The notes under the pieces: model-generated
Told to the model about the DNA's origin: nothing
Seen by the model: only the letters and a program-made list of their open reading frames with translations
Databases searched by the model: none
Shown here: positions 62,579-64,000 of the stretch, one piece after another
How positions within the stretch are numbered: position 1 is the first letter of the stretch
Layout of the letters: each line of letters starts with the position of its first letter
Translations under genes and position numbers: made by a program
NCBI RefSeq assembly: GCF_003544815.1
Contig: NZ_CP032100.1
Coordinates: 1,178,001-1,242,000 of the forward strand
DNA: 64,000 nt
Direction: 5' to 3'
Source of the DNA: Arcobacter suis CECT 7833
Lineage (GTDB): Bacteria > Campylobacterota > Campylobacteria > Campylobacterales > Arcobacteraceae

Positions 62579-63679
62579 ATGACTATTATAGAATTATTTC
62601 AAAAATTATTAAGATTCAAATCAATAACTCCAAACGATGATGGAGCATTTGATTTTATAGAAGAGTATTTAGGAAATACGTGGACTTGTATAAAAGTTGA
62701 TATGGAAAATACAAAAAATAGATTTTACTACAAAAAATTCAACGAAAACCCACAACATCTTTGTTTTGCAGGTCATATAGATGTAGTTCCAACTGGTGAA
62801 GGATGGGCAGTTGAACCATTTGCTGCTGATGTGATTGATGGAGTAATAACAGCACGAGGTGCACAAGATATGAAAAGTGGTGATGCTGCTTTTTTATATG
62901 CTTGTAAAAATGCCAAAAATTTTGATGGTACTTTATCAATTCTTCTTACATCAGACGAAGAAGGTGAGGGAACTTACGGAACTATCAAAATGCTTGAACA
63001 CTTAAAAGAGATAGATATGATTCCAAACTACGCAGTTGTGGCAGAACCAACTTGTGAAGAGGTATTTGGTGATGCCATAAAAGTAGGGCGAAGAGGAAGC
63101 ATAAATGGATATTTAACAATCCAAGGAAAACAAGGGCACGCAGCATATCCAGAAAAAGGAATAAATCCAGTTCATCAAATTGCACCTCTTTTAGAAAAAA
63201 TAGCAGGTTACGACCTAGACAATGGAGATGAATATTTCGCTCCAAGTAAACTTGTAATCACAGATATAAGAGCTGGAATGCAAGTAACAAATGTAACACC
63301 AAATAAACTTGATTTGATGTTTAATGTAAGAAATTCAACAAACACAAAAAAAGAAGATGTAGAAGCCTACATAGAAAAAATCTTCGGACATCTAAACTAT
63401 ACTTTACGAACAACTCAAGGCTCGTATCCATTTGTAACAAACAAAGAATCAAAGGTTGTTAAAGCCATGGAAACTTCAATTAAAGAAGTTTTAGGAGTAA
63501 CAACAAAACACAGCACAGCAGGTGGAACAAGTGACGCTAGATATTTTGGAGCATTTGGAATAGAAGCTATCGAGTTTGGAGTTATAAATGATACTATTCA
63601 TAGTATTGGAGAGAGAACAACTGTAAAAGAGGTTGAGGGATTAGGAAAAGTGTTTGAGGATTTGATAGAGAAGTTTTAG
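62579..63679 (+). CDS. dapE: Succinyl-diaminopimelate desuccinylase
   Basis: 366 residues. It makes LL-diaminopimelate for lysine and peptidoglycan. Zinc-site motifs are CFAGHIDVVPTGEGW, ARGAQDMKSGDAA, LTSDEEGEGTYGT (catalytic Glu) and AEPTCEE, with the C-terminal HSTAGGTSDARYF. M20-family dimerisation domain lies in the middle. RBS AAAAGGA. Single gene. Confidence 0.95.
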   Translation: MTIIELFQKLLRFKSITPNDDGAFDFIEEYLGNTWTCIKVDMENTKNRFYYKKFNENPQHLCFAGHIDVVPTGEGWAVEPFAADVIDGVITARGAQDMKSGDAAFLYACKNAKNFDGTLSILLTSDEEGEGTYGTIKMLEHLKEIDMIPNYAVVAEPTCEEVFGDAIKVGRRGSINGYLTIQGKQGHAAYPEKGINPVHQIAPLLEKIAGYDLDNGDEYFAPSKLVITDIRAGMQVTNVTPNKLDLMFNVRNSTNTKKEDVEAYIEKIFGHLNYTLRTTQGSYPFVTNKESKVVKAMETSIKEVLGVTTKHSTAGGTSDARYFGAFGIEAIEFGVINDTIHSIGERTTVKEVEGLGKVFEDLIEKF

Positions 63680-63704
63680 AAATAAACTTTTTAAAAAAAT
63701 TATT

Positions 63705-63740
63705 AAAATAATATCGAATTAATTTTTTTGATATTATTTT
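63705..63740. terminator. Long inverted repeat after dapE
   Basis: 11-bp perfect arms AAAATAATATC (63705-63715) and GATATTATTTT (63730-63740) with a T-rich loop, between dapE and the convergent small gene. Weak stem because it is all A-T rich. Confidence 0.5.
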
Positions 63741-63779
63741 ATCAGCTAAAGATAAAATTTAAACAATAACACTTTATAA

Positions 63780-63995
63780 TCACACTAAACATTCTGGATA
63801 ATTCTCTTTTATATATTCAATAGGTATTTTAGTTAATTTATCTTGAATATATTTTATATTAATGTGAACACTATTCTCATCATTTATCTTTTTTATACTG
63901 GTATATGTTTTATTATAAAATATTTCATATTTTTCATTGTTGTAACAAACATAATCTCCTATTTTTAATAATTGACCATTTTTATCTTTGAACAT
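63780..63995 (-). CDS. Small hypothetical protein
   Basis: 71 residues. Not recognised. Hydrophilic, with no signal or membrane segment. The start NGQLLKIGDYVCYNNEKYEI looks like a small SH3-like beta barrel. Five bases at the window end give no upstream context. Codon use is AT-rich like the neighbours. It could be real, but evidence is limited to an intact, compositionally normal frame. Confidence 0.45.
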   Translation of the reverse strand: MFKDKNGQLLKIGDYVCYNNEKYEIFYNKTYTSIKKINDENSVHINIKYIQDKLTKIPIEYIKENYPECLV

Positions 63996-64000
63996 TATAA

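Overview
The window is about 64 kb of AT-rich bacterial chromosome. Gene content and protein style point to a Campylobacterota member of the Arcobacter group. The clues are the AT-rich coding, frequent TTG starts, the gene order aroB, MscS-type channel, mtaB, degenerate ftsH paralog and bioV, a DUF1104-like secreted protein, and the abundance of two-component systems. The genus is inferred from these features and was not tested by a search. Genes are tightly packed: no gap exceeds 300 bases, and I saw no tRNA, rRNA, CRISPR array, insertion sequence or prophage.

Layout. 1-8.4 kb is housekeeping: the 3' part of leuB, a DHH phosphoesterase, a HIT protein, the alpha ribosomal operon (rpmJ, rpsM, rpsK, rpsD, rpoA, rplQ), gatA and guaB. 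8.4-12.9 kb, minus strand, holds a response regulator, a very unusual histidine kinase with three substrate-binding-protein domains, and an orphan Panacea protein. 13.0-26.2 kb, divergent from it, is the most striking region. Five genes on one strand encode a TolC-like outer-membrane lipoprotein, a periplasmic adaptor, a 2389-residue repetitive surface protein (LEPR-like N-terminus, DUF4347, NDxP-bounded repeats), a GAF-TM-HlyD protein and an M50 metalloprotease-HlyD protein. No ABC ATPase and no Sec signal on the giant protein are seen. I read this as a dedicated envelope-spanning export and display system, probably driven or licensed by the membrane metalloprotease, and perhaps controlled by the neighbouring two-component system through an 11-bp-phased direct repeat in the shared divergent promoter.

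26.2-36.4 kb is mixed accessory DNA: two short J-domain proteins flanking a DsbA-family protein, PsiE, NagZ, an ABC exporter with a pseudo-receiver regulator, a second classical two-component system with a small cytochrome and a likely target promoter, a short flagellin paralog and a DEDDh exonuclease. 36.4-44.3 kb groups DUF523-DUF1722, photolyase, a phytoene-desaturase-like oxidoreductase, a DUF2971/LytS/LytTR operon, an SRPBCC protein and ferrochelatase. This resembles a light and photo-oxidation response neighbourhood. 44.3-52.3 kb is housekeeping again (DEAD-box helicase, aroB, mechanosensitive channel, mtaB, FtsH-like ATPase, bioV, mogA). 52.4-56.4 kb is an iron-uptake signalling set (ECF sigma, FecR, TonB receptor with STN domain). 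56.6-64 kb holds mutS2, two envelope proteins (one DUF748/AsmA-like), dapE and a small hypothetical gene.
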